This document shows, one piece after another, positions 50,999-59,423 of a DNA stretch of 64,000 bases. Under the pieces are notes generated by a model. It made no database searches. It was not told the DNA's origin and was given only the letters and a program-made list of their open reading frames with translations. Each line of letters starts with the position of its first letter. The stretch's first letter is position 1. The position numbers and the translations under genes are program-made. The stretch is from contig JAOARD010000009.1 of assembly GCA_025210735.1 (NCBI GenBank), positions 124,001 through 188,000 of the forward strand, written 5' to 3'. Source of the stretch: Bacteroidales bacterium (GTDB lineage Bacteria > Bacteroidota > Bacteroidia > Bacteroidales > UBA6680).

Positions 50999-51841
50999 TT
51001 ATTTAAAATAGTTATTTGCCTTTTTATAAGTAAAGTCGTTTTGCATCAGCGAATCTAAGCTGTTATTGCAAACTATGTCTTTTGCCATGGTTATTATACC
51101 ATCAAACGATGCTCTTACAACACCAGATCCCAAACTTAATCGTTTTACACCTATCTCTTCTAATTCTGATATATTATTAAAAACCGGGTTTGCAATTATA
51201 TTTACAGGTGCATTAATATTGTTAATAAGTGTTGTAACCTGATCTTTTGTTAATGCGCCCGGAATAAAAACGGAGTCGGCACCTGCATCAATATATCTGT
51301 TACATCTGTTAATAGCTATATCTAACAAGTTATTACTCTCATTTACGTTTAACCAAAAAGCGCAGGTACGTGCATTAATAACAAAAGGTATACCTGTAGT
51401 TTTCTTTAATGTTACTACTGCTTTTATCTTCTCTGCCTGTCTGTCTATATTTTCAAGATATGGAGTCTCTGTGTCATAACCATCCTCAATGTTTATACCT
51501 ACTGCTCCGCTGTTAATAACCTTTTTTACACTGCTGCATACCTCATCAGTGGTTGTTCCATATCCTCTCTCCATATCAACAGAGAGTGGTATAGATATTT
51601 TATCAGTAATCTGTTTTACTACGGTGCACAGATCGTGTATATCTACATGTTCACCATCACTGTATCCTAAAGTGAATGCTATTCCTGCGCTGGTTGTAGC
51701 AACAGCTTTATATCCCTCTTTCTCAAATATTTTTGCAGTTCCAGCGTTCCATATATTGGGTAGAATAAACATTTTGTCTGTTCTGTGCATTGCAGTAAAC
51801 TGTTCAGCTAACTTAATCTGTATCTCTTTATCTAAAGCCAT
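50999..51841 (-). CDS. Isocitrate lyase/PEP mutase-family protein
   Basis: The protein (280 aa) belongs to the PEP mutase/2-methylisocitrate lyase superfamily (TIM barrel). Seen are LPNIWNAGTAKIFEKEGYKA, ATTSAGIAFTLGYSDG, the metal region SVDMERGYG, GINIEDG and INARTCAFW (the ART loop). The Cys of the lyase KKCGH motif is not present, so it is neither isocitrate lyase nor a standard PEP mutase. The reaction is unknown. It starts 2 bp after the ogt-glycosylase gene and so belongs to the alkylation-repair operon. Confidence 0.85.
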   Translation of the reverse strand: MALDKEIQIKLAEQFTAMHRTDKMFILPNIWNAGTAKIFEKEGYKAVATTSAGIAFTLGYSDGEHVDIHDLCTVVKQITDKISIPLSVDMERGYGTTTDEVCSSVKKVINSGAVGINIEDGYDTETPYLENIDRQAEKIKAVVTLKKTTGIPFVINARTCAFWLNVNESNNLLDIAINRCNRYIDAGADSVFIPGALTKDQVTTLINNINAPVNIIANPVFNNISELEEIGVKRLSLGSGVVRASFDGIITMAKDIVCNNSLDSLMQNDFTYKKANNYFK

Positions 51842-51843
51842 TG

Positions 51844-52932
51844 TTATATTTTCTTTTTACATGTTGTTGATAACGGACAATTCTCGCATTTCGGATTTTT
51901 CAGGCAATACCTTTTGGCATGCTCAACAATTAAACCATGAAATTCATTATATATGTTAATATCTTTAGGGATTACATCCTCAATTAGTTCGCGTAATTTG
52001 TCATAGTCGGTTGGGATATCAATACCTGTTCTGTGTAGTATCCTTTTTGTATAGGTGTCAATTACAAACGATGGTTTATTTAGTGCGTACACAAGAATTG
52101 AGTCAGCAGTCTCTTTGCCAACACCTTTAATATTTAAAAGCTCCTCTCTTAATGTTTTGCAATCAATACTATATGTGTTTCTGACATCGTTTTTGTATTT
52201 AGTAAACCACTTTGCTAACTCTTTAAGATTTATAGCTTTTTGGTTATAATAACCACTGGGTTTAATTAGTTGTGCCAGTTTATCAACAGACATATCAATT
52301 ATTAAATCAGGAGTGATATCCTGCTCAAAGTTTGATAATGCCTTTTCTACATTTTTCCATGTAGTATTCTGTGTTAATATGGCACCTGCCATCATCTCAA
52401 AATCTGTTTTTGCAGGCCACCAGTTTAGTTTGCCATACTGCTCAGATAAAGTATTAAACATGTTTATGATTAACTCCTGATTTATGAGCCGCTCTTTTAT
52501 AGGCAGTCCGTAAGCATATCCGGTTAATTTACCATTTGCACCAATTACTCTGTGACAAGGAATTATAATTGGAATAGGGTTTCTGTTATTTGCCATGCCA
52601 ACTGCACGCGAAGCTTTTCCGTTACCTGTTGATAACGCAATATCTTTGTACGATCTCACCTCTCCGTATGGTATATTTGTTAACTCTAACCATATTTTTT
52701 TCTGGAAGTCGGTACCTTTCGGATTTAGTTTAAGGTTGAAATCCCTGCGTTCTCCGTTAATATATTCAATAAGCTGCACTTCTGCATCGGTAAAAGGCTC
52801 TCTGTTGTTAATAAAACCTTCAGGTATCTTAATCTCCTTGGTATTATTATCAATATGTAAACTCCTGAGTCCGCTATAGTCTCCTGTGACTATAATAGTT
52901 CCTATTCTTGTATTAAATCTGTGGTAGTACAT
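51844..52932 (-). CDS. Fusion of O6-alkylguanine-DNA alkyltransferase and HhH-GPD DNA glycosylase
   Basis: Residues 1-155 form an Ogt protein: KGTDFQKKIWLELTNIPYGE, then SYKDIALSTGNGKASRAVG and the active Cys in IIPCHRVIGANGKLTGYAYG. Residues about 165-362 form an endonuclease III-like COG2231 glycosylase: MAGAILTQNTTWKNVEKAL, LLNIKGVGKETADSILVYAL with Asp in FVIDTYTKRI, and the iron-sulfur ligands YCLKNPKCENCPLSTTC. The EndoIII catalytic Lys (GVGRKTA) is replaced by Glu (GVGKETA), as in monofunctional MagIII-like enzymes, so base removal without lyase activity is expected. One protein thus handles O6-alkylguanine and probably N-alkylpurines. Confidence 0.9.
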   Translation of the reverse strand: MYYHRFNTRIGTIIVTGDYSGLRSLHIDNNTKEIKIPEGFINNREPFTDAEVQLIEYINGERRDFNLKLNPKGTDFQKKIWLELTNIPYGEVRSYKDIALSTGNGKASRAVGMANNRNPIPIIIPCHRVIGANGKLTGYAYGLPIKERLINQELIINMFNTLSEQYGKLNWWPAKTDFEMMAGAILTQNTTWKNVEKALSNFEQDITPDLIIDMSVDKLAQLIKPSGYYNQKAINLKELAKWFTKYKNDVRNTYSIDCKTLREELLNIKGVGKETADSILVYALNKPSFVIDTYTKRILHRTGIDIPTDYDKLRELIEDVIPKDINIYNEFHGLIVEHAKRYCLKNPKCENCPLSTTCKKKI

Positions 52933-52958
52933 CTGTTTGTAACCTCTTATTATTAGGC

Positions 52959-54038
52959 TTATATGTTTTGGTTGTTAGTAAAGTTATCTCTGTTGTTTGC
53001 TTCATGATTTAAAAGCCACTGTTTGCGTTCTATGCCTCCGCCATATCCCTTTAGTTCTCCGTTTTTACCAGTTAATCTGTGGCAGGGAACAATAATTGCT
53101 ATTCTGTTTTTTCCGTTTGCTGTGGCAACAGCTCTAACAGTGTTTGGTATACCAAGTATATCAGCTTGTTGTTGATAACTGCGCGTTTCGCCATACAGAA
53201 TATTCTGTAGTTCCTGCCACGCTTTAATCTGAAATCCGGTTCCTTTAATATCTAACTGAACACTGAATGTATCCCTCTTGCCATCAAAATACTCATCTAA
53301 CTCTCTGTTTAACTGTTTAAGATGTGGGTTGTTGCCTGTTAATATTATAGCGTTATATCTTTTTTGCAGATCGTGAAACTCAGTCTCAAGCATACGTCTG
53401 TCAGTAAACTCAAGTAGACAGATACCTCTATCTGTGGCACAAGCAAACATTGGTCCTAACGGTGTTGTTATTCTGTTTATTACAATAATGTTTTTATCGG
53501 AGCTGTTTTTAGGTGAACTGCCAACAATATTTTTAAATGAGTAACCAAAACCACTTAACGATTCATACCCCTGATCAAAGGCAGAGTCGGTAACATCTTT
53601 TCCTTGTTTAAGTTCCTGAAATGCACTGTTTATACGTACCATACGCTGATATGCCTGAAATGTCATTCCATGATTTTTCTTAAACCAACGGCGTATCTTT
53701 TCAGGTTGTATACCATTCTGCTTTAGTATATAATCGGTAACCTTCTGATAAGGGTTTTTGTTGATAAGTGTCAGAGCAGCTTTTATCTCGGCAGGTGGTT
53801 CATAAGCATTGTTTGTTGGCTTGCATATTTTGCATGGTCTATACCCTTGTTGCAAACACTCATTTGAGGTTGTGTAAAACTCTACATTTTTAGCTTTTGG
53901 TTTGCGGGCGCTACATGTTGGTATACAGAAAATACCAGTGGTTTTTACACATGTAAAAAAGATGCCGATAAACTCGCTGTTTTTATTTACAACAGCATCA
54001 TAATACTTATTAAAATCGTTTTTGTTTGTAATTAACAT
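52959..54038 (-). CDS. ada: Ada: methylphosphotriester sensor, AraC activator and O6-methylguanine methyltransferase
   Basis: Start at ATG 54038 (MLITNKNDF) gives 359 residues and puts the zinc/acceptor cysteines at 38, 42, 69 and 72, the same numbers as in E. coli Ada; the ATG at 54131 would add 31 unlikely residues. The N-Ada domain (FCIPTC, RPCKIC) is followed by an AraC HTH (MVRINSAFQELKQGKDVTDS, then AFDQGYESLSGFGYSF) and a C-terminal methyltransferase domain with Cys in IIVPCHRLTGKNGELKGYGG. Methylated Ada should activate its own promoter. It is the first gene of the operon with the ogt-glycosylase fusion and the PEP-mutase-like protein. Confidence 0.95.
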   Translation of the reverse strand: MLITNKNDFNKYYDAVVNKNSEFIGIFFTCVKTTGIFCIPTCSARKPKAKNVEFYTTSNECLQQGYRPCKICKPTNNAYEPPAEIKAALTLINKNPYQKVTDYILKQNGIQPEKIRRWFKKNHGMTFQAYQRMVRINSAFQELKQGKDVTDSAFDQGYESLSGFGYSFKNIVGSSPKNSSDKNIIVINRITTPLGPMFACATDRGICLLEFTDRRMLETEFHDLQKRYNAIILTGNNPHLKQLNRELDEYFDGKRDTFSVQLDIKGTGFQIKAWQELQNILYGETRSYQQQADILGIPNTVRAVATANGKNRIAIIVPCHRLTGKNGELKGYGGGIERKQWLLNHEANNRDNFTNNQNI

Positions 54039-54084
54039 AACCCGCGTTTTTGTTAATAAGTAATATATTAACATATCTACGAGT

Positions 54085-54118
54085 ACAAAGTTAAGGTTGC
54101 CAGCGGTAAATGGCAACC
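54085..54118 (-). promoter_or_regulatory. ada promoter with overlapping palindrome
   Basis: On the minus strand TAACTTTGT (54085-54093) is an exact -7 box, 47 bp before the ada start, with TTG as -33 about 20 bp upstream. Between and over these lies a perfect inverted repeat, GGTTGCCA and TGGCAACC (54095-54102 and 54111-54118). It could be an Ada operator, or the terminator stem of the upstream peptidase gene, though no strong T-tract follows. Confidence 0.6.
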
Positions 54119-54131
54119 GAAAAATTGACAA

Positions 54132-55112
54132 CTATTTTTTTACAATGTTATTCTCTATTCTGTCGCCTCTTAATGGCGAGTATTTTAATTCCTGATTCTT
54201 GTTAACAAAAATGTTGCTGAAGTATGCCTTTAAACCATTTGAATGTTCCTGGTATTCATTGTTCTGTATATGAAAATGCAGATGAGCCTCTGATGATCGT
54301 CCTGAGTTACCACACAAACCCAACAGATCGCCTCTGTTAACAATGTCGCCTTGTTTTACCTTTACTGAGAACTGTTTAAAATGACAGATATAGATATACT
54401 CGTTGTTTTCTGTTTTTAGCACAACGGTGTTTCCTGTAGGAAAGGTGTTGTTCATAACCCCCGGAATATTATCCTTTATTCCGTCAACAGCCATTATAAC
54501 CTCAGCTTTACACGGAGCATAAAGTTTTTTACCAAAGCAATAGAAGTTCTCATTTACTGATCTGTCATTCTTAAAAGATTTATCCTCTGAATCAAGAATA
54601 ACACAATCAAATGCTCCTTTTTGCGATTCTAATATTACATGATAGTTAACATCTTCTGTATCACCACCCCATACAACATACCACTCATCGTCAAAAGGCA
54701 GGGTCAGGTCGGTTTTTACATTTGCTATTTTTTTGTTCTCAACATAAGGTCTGAATGCAAAACCATCTATCTTACTGTTTTTGTTTATAGATATATTTAG
54801 TTGCAGTGTTGCCTTCTCAAACTCTATCTTATACAGATCAAATGTTGATACCTTTTTAAGATAGCTGTAGTTTTTGATTGCTCCGGCATTCTTGCGCAGA
54901 TTGTTGAAGAACTCCGCCGTTTTGTCCTCTGGCATTGCTTTTTGCATTTCAGTGTCAAACAGTTTATATATGGCACTGTTATTATCTGATTTGTAATTGT
55001 TGATAACTGCTTCAACAACCTTATGGCGTTTAGATTCTTTTTTTTGCGCCGTAGCTGTAAATGATGTAACAAATACCAGCATCAGAACTGTAGTAAAAAT
55101 AGATTTTTTCAT
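54132..55112 (-). CDS. M23-family metallopeptidase (LytM-like), secreted
   Basis: The protein (326 aa) has a signal peptide (TVLMLVFVTSFTATAQ) followed by a helical domain of about 100 residues (DUF3887-like: KMLFDTEMQK region with GAIKNYSYLKKVSTFDLYK). A C-terminal peptidase M23 domain (about 205-326) contains FGKKLYAPCKAEVIMAVDG, then VKQGDIVNRGDLLGLCGNSG and HLHFHIQNN (HxH zinc ligands). The usual first His-x3-Asp ligand pair is not obvious, so activity is not certain. It likely cuts cell-wall peptides. Its start overlaps the membrane-protein gene behind the ECF sigma factor by 4 bp. Confidence 0.82.
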   Translation of the reverse strand: MKKSIFTTVLMLVFVTSFTATAQKKESKRHKVVEAVINNYKSDNNSAIYKLFDTEMQKAMPEDKTAEFFNNLRKNAGAIKNYSYLKKVSTFDLYKIEFEKATLQLNISINKNSKIDGFAFRPYVENKKIANVKTDLTLPFDDEWYVVWGGDTEDVNYHVILESQKGAFDCVILDSEDKSFKNDRSVNENFYCFGKKLYAPCKAEVIMAVDGIKDNIPGVMNNTFPTGNTVVLKTENNEYIYICHFKQFSVKVKQGDIVNRGDLLGLCGNSGRSSEAHLHFHIQNNEYQEHSNGLKAYFSNIFVNKNQELKYSPLRGDRIENNIVKK

Positions 55113-55711
55113 TGGTCTCTGTTTTTATAATTGTTAATAGCTTCTTCTGTCTGTTTAATAAGTGGTAAAAGATCTTTCTTTACCGCCCTTTTATTCATAA
55201 TGTAAATTACAGTGCACACAACTGTTGCAAATAGAATGTTTATAGTTGTATGTATAGTGGTTGTATTAAACCCGAGAAACATAATTACCATTCCTGAATA
55301 ACACGGTAGAATATACCAGTACAGAACACTGTTTATTAGTCTTGTCTGTTTTTCTAAATATCTTTTTCTATCAGTAAGATAATCTATAACCGGGGTGTTA
55401 TTTATATCAGGAGATTTTTTATTACTTGTTAATAGTTTGTAAATAATAAGTAGCATCCCTGCAACAATAACTGATGCTCCAACCTTCAGGAGAATATTAT
55501 CGTATCTGAAAGCCAGATAACTGAAAATAAGTGTCATCAGTGCTGCCGTAGATATCTCAGTTATATCTCTTCTTTTTATCTTTTTGTCTATATTATGGAG
55601 TTTACCTTTTAGCTCACTACTTAAATTGTTTATATCTGTTTTAACCAGCTCACTTTTATTAATCCCCTGCCAAATTGTTTTTAAATCATCACTTCTCATA
55701 TCCTTCAGCAT
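55109..55711 (-). CDS. Membrane protein, probable anti-sigma-like partner of the ECF factor
   Basis: This 200-residue protein has a short cytoplasmic N-terminus (MRSDDLKTIWQGINKSELVK, then coiled-coil-like LSSELKGKLHNIDKKIKRRD) and four membrane helices, among them ISTAALMTLIFSYLAF, VGASVIVAGMLLIIYKLL and the pair around ILPCYSGMVIMFLGF. The start overlaps the sigma factor gene by 23 bp. Position suggests an anti-sigma function, and the charged N-terminus is the plausible sigma-binding part, but it does not match a named anti-sigma domain that I recognise. Confidence 0.75.
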   Translation of the reverse strand: MLKDMRSDDLKTIWQGINKSELVKTDINNLSSELKGKLHNIDKKIKRRDITEISTAALMTLIFSYLAFRYDNILLKVGASVIVAGMLLIIYKLLTSNKKSPDINNTPVIDYLTDRKRYLEKQTRLINSVLYWYILPCYSGMVIMFLGFNTTTIHTTINILFATVVCTVIYIMNKRAVKKDLLPLIKQTEEAINNYKNRDQ

Positions 55712-56204
55712 TTAAACAGGTTAGTAATCTCTTCTTAATGCGCTTTATTTTAACTGCAATATTATTTTCAGATAATCCGGTAATATCAGATATCTCACGA
55801 TAGGCCATATCTTCAAGATATAATAGAATTATTGATTTGTCTGTATCGTTCAGTTGTTTTATGCAATTATATAGAGCGGCTATCTGTTCATTGTCAGGTG
55901 AATTTTGTATATGCTCTCTGAAATCTTCAATATCAATACTGTTCAGTCTTGTTATTACGTCTCTGTCTCTATTCTGTTTTGTTTTTATTCGCAGGCATAC
56001 ATTTATAGTTATTCTAAATATCCATGTGTCAATTGCCGACTCTCCTTTAAATTGTGGCATCGATCTCCAGATATTCATCAGTACCTCCTGAAACAGATCC
56101 TTAGCATCGTCGTAGCTGTTGCAGTACGAGAAACATATTTTGTATATCCGATTCTTATTTCTGTCAAAGGCTTCCAGAAACTGTTCTTCAAGTTGTTTGT
56201 TCAT
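55689..56204 (-). CDS. ECF RNA polymerase sigma factor
   Basis: The factor (171 aa) has region 2 with YKICFSYCNSYDDAKDLFQE, then NIWRSMPQFKGESAIDTWIF, and region 4 with LNDTDKSIILLYLEDMAYRE, then DITGLSENNIAVKIKRIKKRL, typical of group IV sigma-70 proteins. It heads sigma - membrane protein - M23 peptidase, an operon with envelope-related content, so an envelope signal is likely. A specific promoter for it was not found. Confidence 0.92.
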   Translation of the reverse strand: MNKQLEEQFLEAFDRNKNRIYKICFSYCNSYDDAKDLFQEVLMNIWRSMPQFKGESAIDTWIFRITINVCLRIKTKQNRDRDVITRLNSIDIEDFREHIQNSPDNEQIAALYNCIKQLNDTDKSIILLYLEDMAYREISDITGLSENNIAVKIKRIKKRLLTCLNAEGYEK

Positions 56205-56358
56205 TACTTATATCTTCTTACTCATATCTATTAGTTACAGATTATCTATTATTATGACATCTGTTGGTAATTATTTTTGTATTTGAGTTAACTTTAATGA
56301 AGATAAACTCTGTTAAGGGTAGTTTAAAGATATTGAAATATTTGATAATTATATATTT

Positions 56359-57024
56359 ATGGAACAAGTAAAAATGCGTGCCGCAGTTCTTGGAGCAACA
56401 GGTTTGGTTGGTAAAAATATTGTAAAGCTGTTGATTGATGATGATCGTTTTTCGCATGTATCGGCAATTGTACGCAGATCTGTTGAAATAAAAAACGATA
56501 AACTTACAGAGATTGTGGTTGATTTTGATAAACCGGAAACCTATGCTGGCAGGATTGAAGGAGATATTATATTCCTCTGTATGGGAACAACAATAAAAAA
56601 GGCCGGTAGTAAGGATGCTCAGTATAAGGTTGATTATACCTATCAGTACAACATAGCCAAAGCGGCATCTGATAATGATGTCAAAAGATGCGTTATTATA
56701 TCATCGGCAATGGCAGATCCTGATGCACGTATGTTCTATCCAAGAATGAAGGGGGAGTTGGAGAGAGATGTTAAGAATTTGAATTTTGGCAAAATATATA
56801 TACTCAGACCAAGTGTTTTAAAGGGTGAGCGTGAAGAGAAACGTTTTGGTGAGACTGCTGCTGCCAGAGTGGTAGATTTTATTCTTCCGGTTATGCCGTG
56901 GCTTAAAAAATACAAACCAATAGAGGGTGCTCAGGTTGCTAAAGCAGCTGTTAATATTGGTACATATAATCTTGATAAAAAGGTTTTTATTTGCGAGCTT
57001 AATCAGCTGTTTGATCATATTTGA
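56359..57024 (+). CDS. NAD(P)-binding oxidoreductase, HTATIP2-like
   Basis: The 221-aa protein starts with a Rossmann motif AAVLGATGLVGKNIVKLL (residues 8-25) and has DIIFLCMGTTIKKAGSK, VDYTYQYNIAKAASDN and IISSAMADPDARMFYPRMKG; here the Tyr-x3-Lys of atypical short-chain dehydrogenases corresponds to YPRMKGELE. LRPSVLKGEREEKRFGE follows. The pattern matches the HTATIP2/oxidoreductase-like COG0702 branch. Substrate unknown. It is divergent from the ECF gene and reads toward the sigma-WG gene. Confidence 0.85.
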   Translation: MEQVKMRAAVLGATGLVGKNIVKLLIDDDRFSHVSAIVRRSVEIKNDKLTEIVVDFDKPETYAGRIEGDIIFLCMGTTIKKAGSKDAQYKVDYTYQYNIAKAASDNDVKRCVIISSAMADPDARMFYPRMKGELERDVKNLNFGKIYILRPSVLKGEREEKRFGETAAARVVDFILPVMPWLKKYKPIEGAQVAKAAVNIGTYNLDKKVFICELNQLFDHI

Positions 57025-57099
57025 TTTGTTGAATCAATAATTTTTGCTTTTTACTGCAACTATTACGGCATTATGCATCATAATAGAAAATAACCGACT

Positions 57100-59409
57100 A
57101 TGATTATAAACTGGGATAAGCTCTACAGAAAGCAGATACCTGTTATGTTAGGTATGTGCCGTAGATATATATCGTCTGTACAAGAGGCTGAAGATGTGTT
57201 GCATGATGCAATAATACATGCAATTGATAAACAAAGTACATATAAAGGAATAGGTAGTGCAGAGGGCTGGTTACGTAAGATAGTCTTAAATCAGGTATTA
57301 ATGCATCTGCGTAGTAAAAAGAGATCAGGAGTAACCCTTACAGATCTTGACGAGGGTAAGATTGTTAATAACATTGATGACAGTAATGTTGATTCCGGTA
57401 ACATACAGAGTATAAATCAGAGTGAGTTGTTGCAGATGATTGATAGTTTGCCGGAACATCACAGAGTGGTGTTTAATATGTATGTATTTGAAAAATATAA
57501 ACATCAGGAGATTGCTGAGTTATTAGGAATTACTGAGAACACCTCAAAATCGCATCTTGCCAGAGCCAGAAAAAGTCTGCAATTAATGATAGATAAGCAG
57601 TATGGCGAGAAACGTCGTCGCAGAGCTGGTATTATACCACTGTTTGTAGCATCGGGTTCTGGTGTAGATAAAGTTTTCAGAGACGGACTGGATAAATTAA
57701 CTCTGAGTCCGGGTACATCATTTATAATGCCTGCTGTTTACGGATGGTCAGTTGCAGCAGTTACAATAAAAACTATTGTTGTAGCATTTGCTTTGGTTGG
57801 TGTAGTAGCAGTATCATTAACTGTTGCGCTGTCAGGGGATATATCTGAGAATATGCCTGTTAACAAAGATAATGTAGTAATTGCAGATACAATAAATGAT
57901 AGTAATAAACAATTATCTGATTCAATAATTCTAGAAAAACATGCAGAAAAAAGTGCAACGCTTCAGGAAAATAGCATCTGTATAAACAGAGAAACTAAAA
58001 AAGATAGTACAATGAATGTTTTACAGATTGCTGCATTTGCAGCGTTAAGTATGAGTAGTAACGATACAATTATTGATGTATCAAAAAAACAGGATACTAC
58101 AGTAATTAGCACTAATAAGGTTAAGGTTGTGAGTGTGAATTCTGATGTTATAACTCATAAGGCAGATATAATAAAACATGTAGATATAGATAAGATTCTG
58201 GGTTTTGACGATGCTAATAATGGATGGGCAAAGTTTGAGAGTAATGGGCTTTATGGTTTTATAAATAAAAAAGCTGAGGTTGTTGTTCCTGCCAGATATA
58301 GTAAGATTCATGACTTTAATTTGCAACGAAGAGGTTGGGCGTTGGTTGAACGAGATGGATTGTATGGATATCTGAATAGTTACGGAAAAGAGATTGTTAA
58401 CTGTAGTTACAGTAAGATTTATGATTTTCATCTGCAAAGAAATGATTGGGCTATGGTGAAAAAAGATAAGCTGTATGGTTTTATTGATGTTAAAGGGAGA
58501 GTGATTGTAGAGCCAAAATACGACAAAATATATGATTATGATATACAGCGTGGTGGTTGGGCTATGGTGAAAAAAGATAAACTGTATGGTTTTATTGATA
58601 TTAAAGGCAGAGAGATTGTAGAGCTACAATACGACAAAATATATGATTATGATATACAGCGTAATGACTGGGCAATGGTGTTAAAGGATAATGTATACGG
58701 ATTTATAGATTCTAAAGGTAATGAGACTGTAAAACCACTCTATGACAAAGTATATGATTTTCACATGCAGCGCAATAATTGGGCTATGGTACTGAAAGAT
58801 AATATGTATGGATTTATAGACTCAAAAGGTAATGAGGTTGTAAAATTGAAATACGACAAGATCTATGATTTTCATGTTATATATGGCGATTGGGCTATGG
58901 TATTAAAGGATGATCTGTATGGATTTATAAACACTAATGGTTATGAGATTGTAAAACCAAAGTATGATAAAGTATATGACTTTCATGTTATGCATAGTAA
59001 TTGGGCAGTTGTATATATAAATGGAGTATACGGCTTCATAGATTCTAAAGGCAGGGAGGTTGTAAAGCCGCAATATGATAAGATTTATGACTACTATACA
59101 GATCATAAAGGTTGGGCAAAAGTTGAGCGTAATAACCTGTTGGGTTATATTGATGATAATGGAAAGGTTATTGTAGAGCTTATCTATAGCAAGATATTTG
59201 AGTTTGGTGATTATCGTGAAAACTGGGCAATGATTGAACGTGATGGTAAACTTGGTTTTATTAATAGTAAAGGAGACGAGATTGTACCTGCACGTTACGA
59301 TAATATATCAGAATTTGGCGAAGAGTTTGATAATATGGCCAGAGTGGAGCGTGATGGGAAGATACTATATATTGATTTTGAAGGTAACGAGGTAGCTCCT
59401 AAACAATAA
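57100..59409 (+). CDS. Membrane-tethered ECF sigma factor fused to WG repeats
   Basis: Residues 1-165 are an ECF sigma factor: region 2 with MLGMCRRYISSVQEAEDVLH, SAEGWLRKIVLNQVLMHLRS, and region 4 with HRVVFNMYVFEKYKHQEIAE, then LLGITENTSKSHLARARKSL. A basic stretch (GEKRRRRAG) and one membrane helix (about 218-245, VTIKTIVVAFALVGVVAVSL) follow. After a spacer of about 130 residues come ten 37-residue WG repeats (WAMVxKDxLYGFIDxKGxEI) from residue 376 and an eleventh partial unit to the C-terminus. The sigma part should be cytoplasmic and the WG part periplasmic. This looks like a one-protein transmembrane signal device, in which release or conformational change would be needed for transcription. 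There is no frameshift. The product exceeds usual ECF length (about 190 aa) fourfold. Confidence 0.88.
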   Translation: MIINWDKLYRKQIPVMLGMCRRYISSVQEAEDVLHDAIIHAIDKQSTYKGIGSAEGWLRKIVLNQVLMHLRSKKRSGVTLTDLDEGKIVNNIDDSNVDSGNIQSINQSELLQMIDSLPEHHRVVFNMYVFEKYKHQEIAELLGITENTSKSHLARARKSLQLMIDKQYGEKRRRRAGIIPLFVASGSGVDKVFRDGLDKLTLSPGTSFIMPAVYGWSVAAVTIKTIVVAFALVGVVAVSLTVALSGDISENMPVNKDNVVIADTINDSNKQLSDSIILEKHAEKSATLQENSICINRETKKDSTMNVLQIAAFAALSMSSNDTIIDVSKKQDTTVISTNKVKVVSVNSDVITHKADIIKHVDIDKILGFDDANNGWAKFESNGLYGFINKKAEVVVPARYSKIHDFNLQRRGWALVERDGLYGYLNSYGKEIVNCSYSKIYDFHLQRNDWAMVKKDKLYGFIDVKGRVIVEPKYDKIYDYDIQRGGWAMVKKDKLYGFIDIKGREIVELQYDKIYDYDIQRNDWAMVLKDNVYGFIDSKGNETVKPLYDKVYDFHMQRNNWAMVLKDNMYGFIDSKGNEVVKLKYDKIYDFHVIYGDWAMVLKDDLYGFINTNGYEIVKPKYDKVYDFHVMHSNWAVVYINGVYGFIDSKGREVVKPQYDKIYDYYTDHKGWAKVERNNLLGYIDDNGKVIVELIYSKIFEFGDYRENWAMIERDGKLGFINSKGDEIVPARYDNISEFGEEFDNMARVERDGKILYIDFEGNEVAPKQ
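58225..59405 (+). repeat. Eleven tandem 111-bp units encoding WG repeats
   Basis: Trp codons at the start of units fall exactly every 111 bp (58225, 58336, 58447, 58558, 58669, 58780, 58891, 59002, 59113, 59224), and the eleventh begins with ATG at 59335. Units 3 and 4 are nearly identical in DNA as well as protein, a sign of recent duplication. Confidence 0.92.
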
Positions 59410-59423
59410 TCTCCGAAACAATT

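Noticed and set aside
58225..59405. Regularly spaced repeats as a possible CRISPR or satellite array
   Set aside because: The 111-bp period is coding throughout and corresponds to 37-residue WG repeats without spacers.
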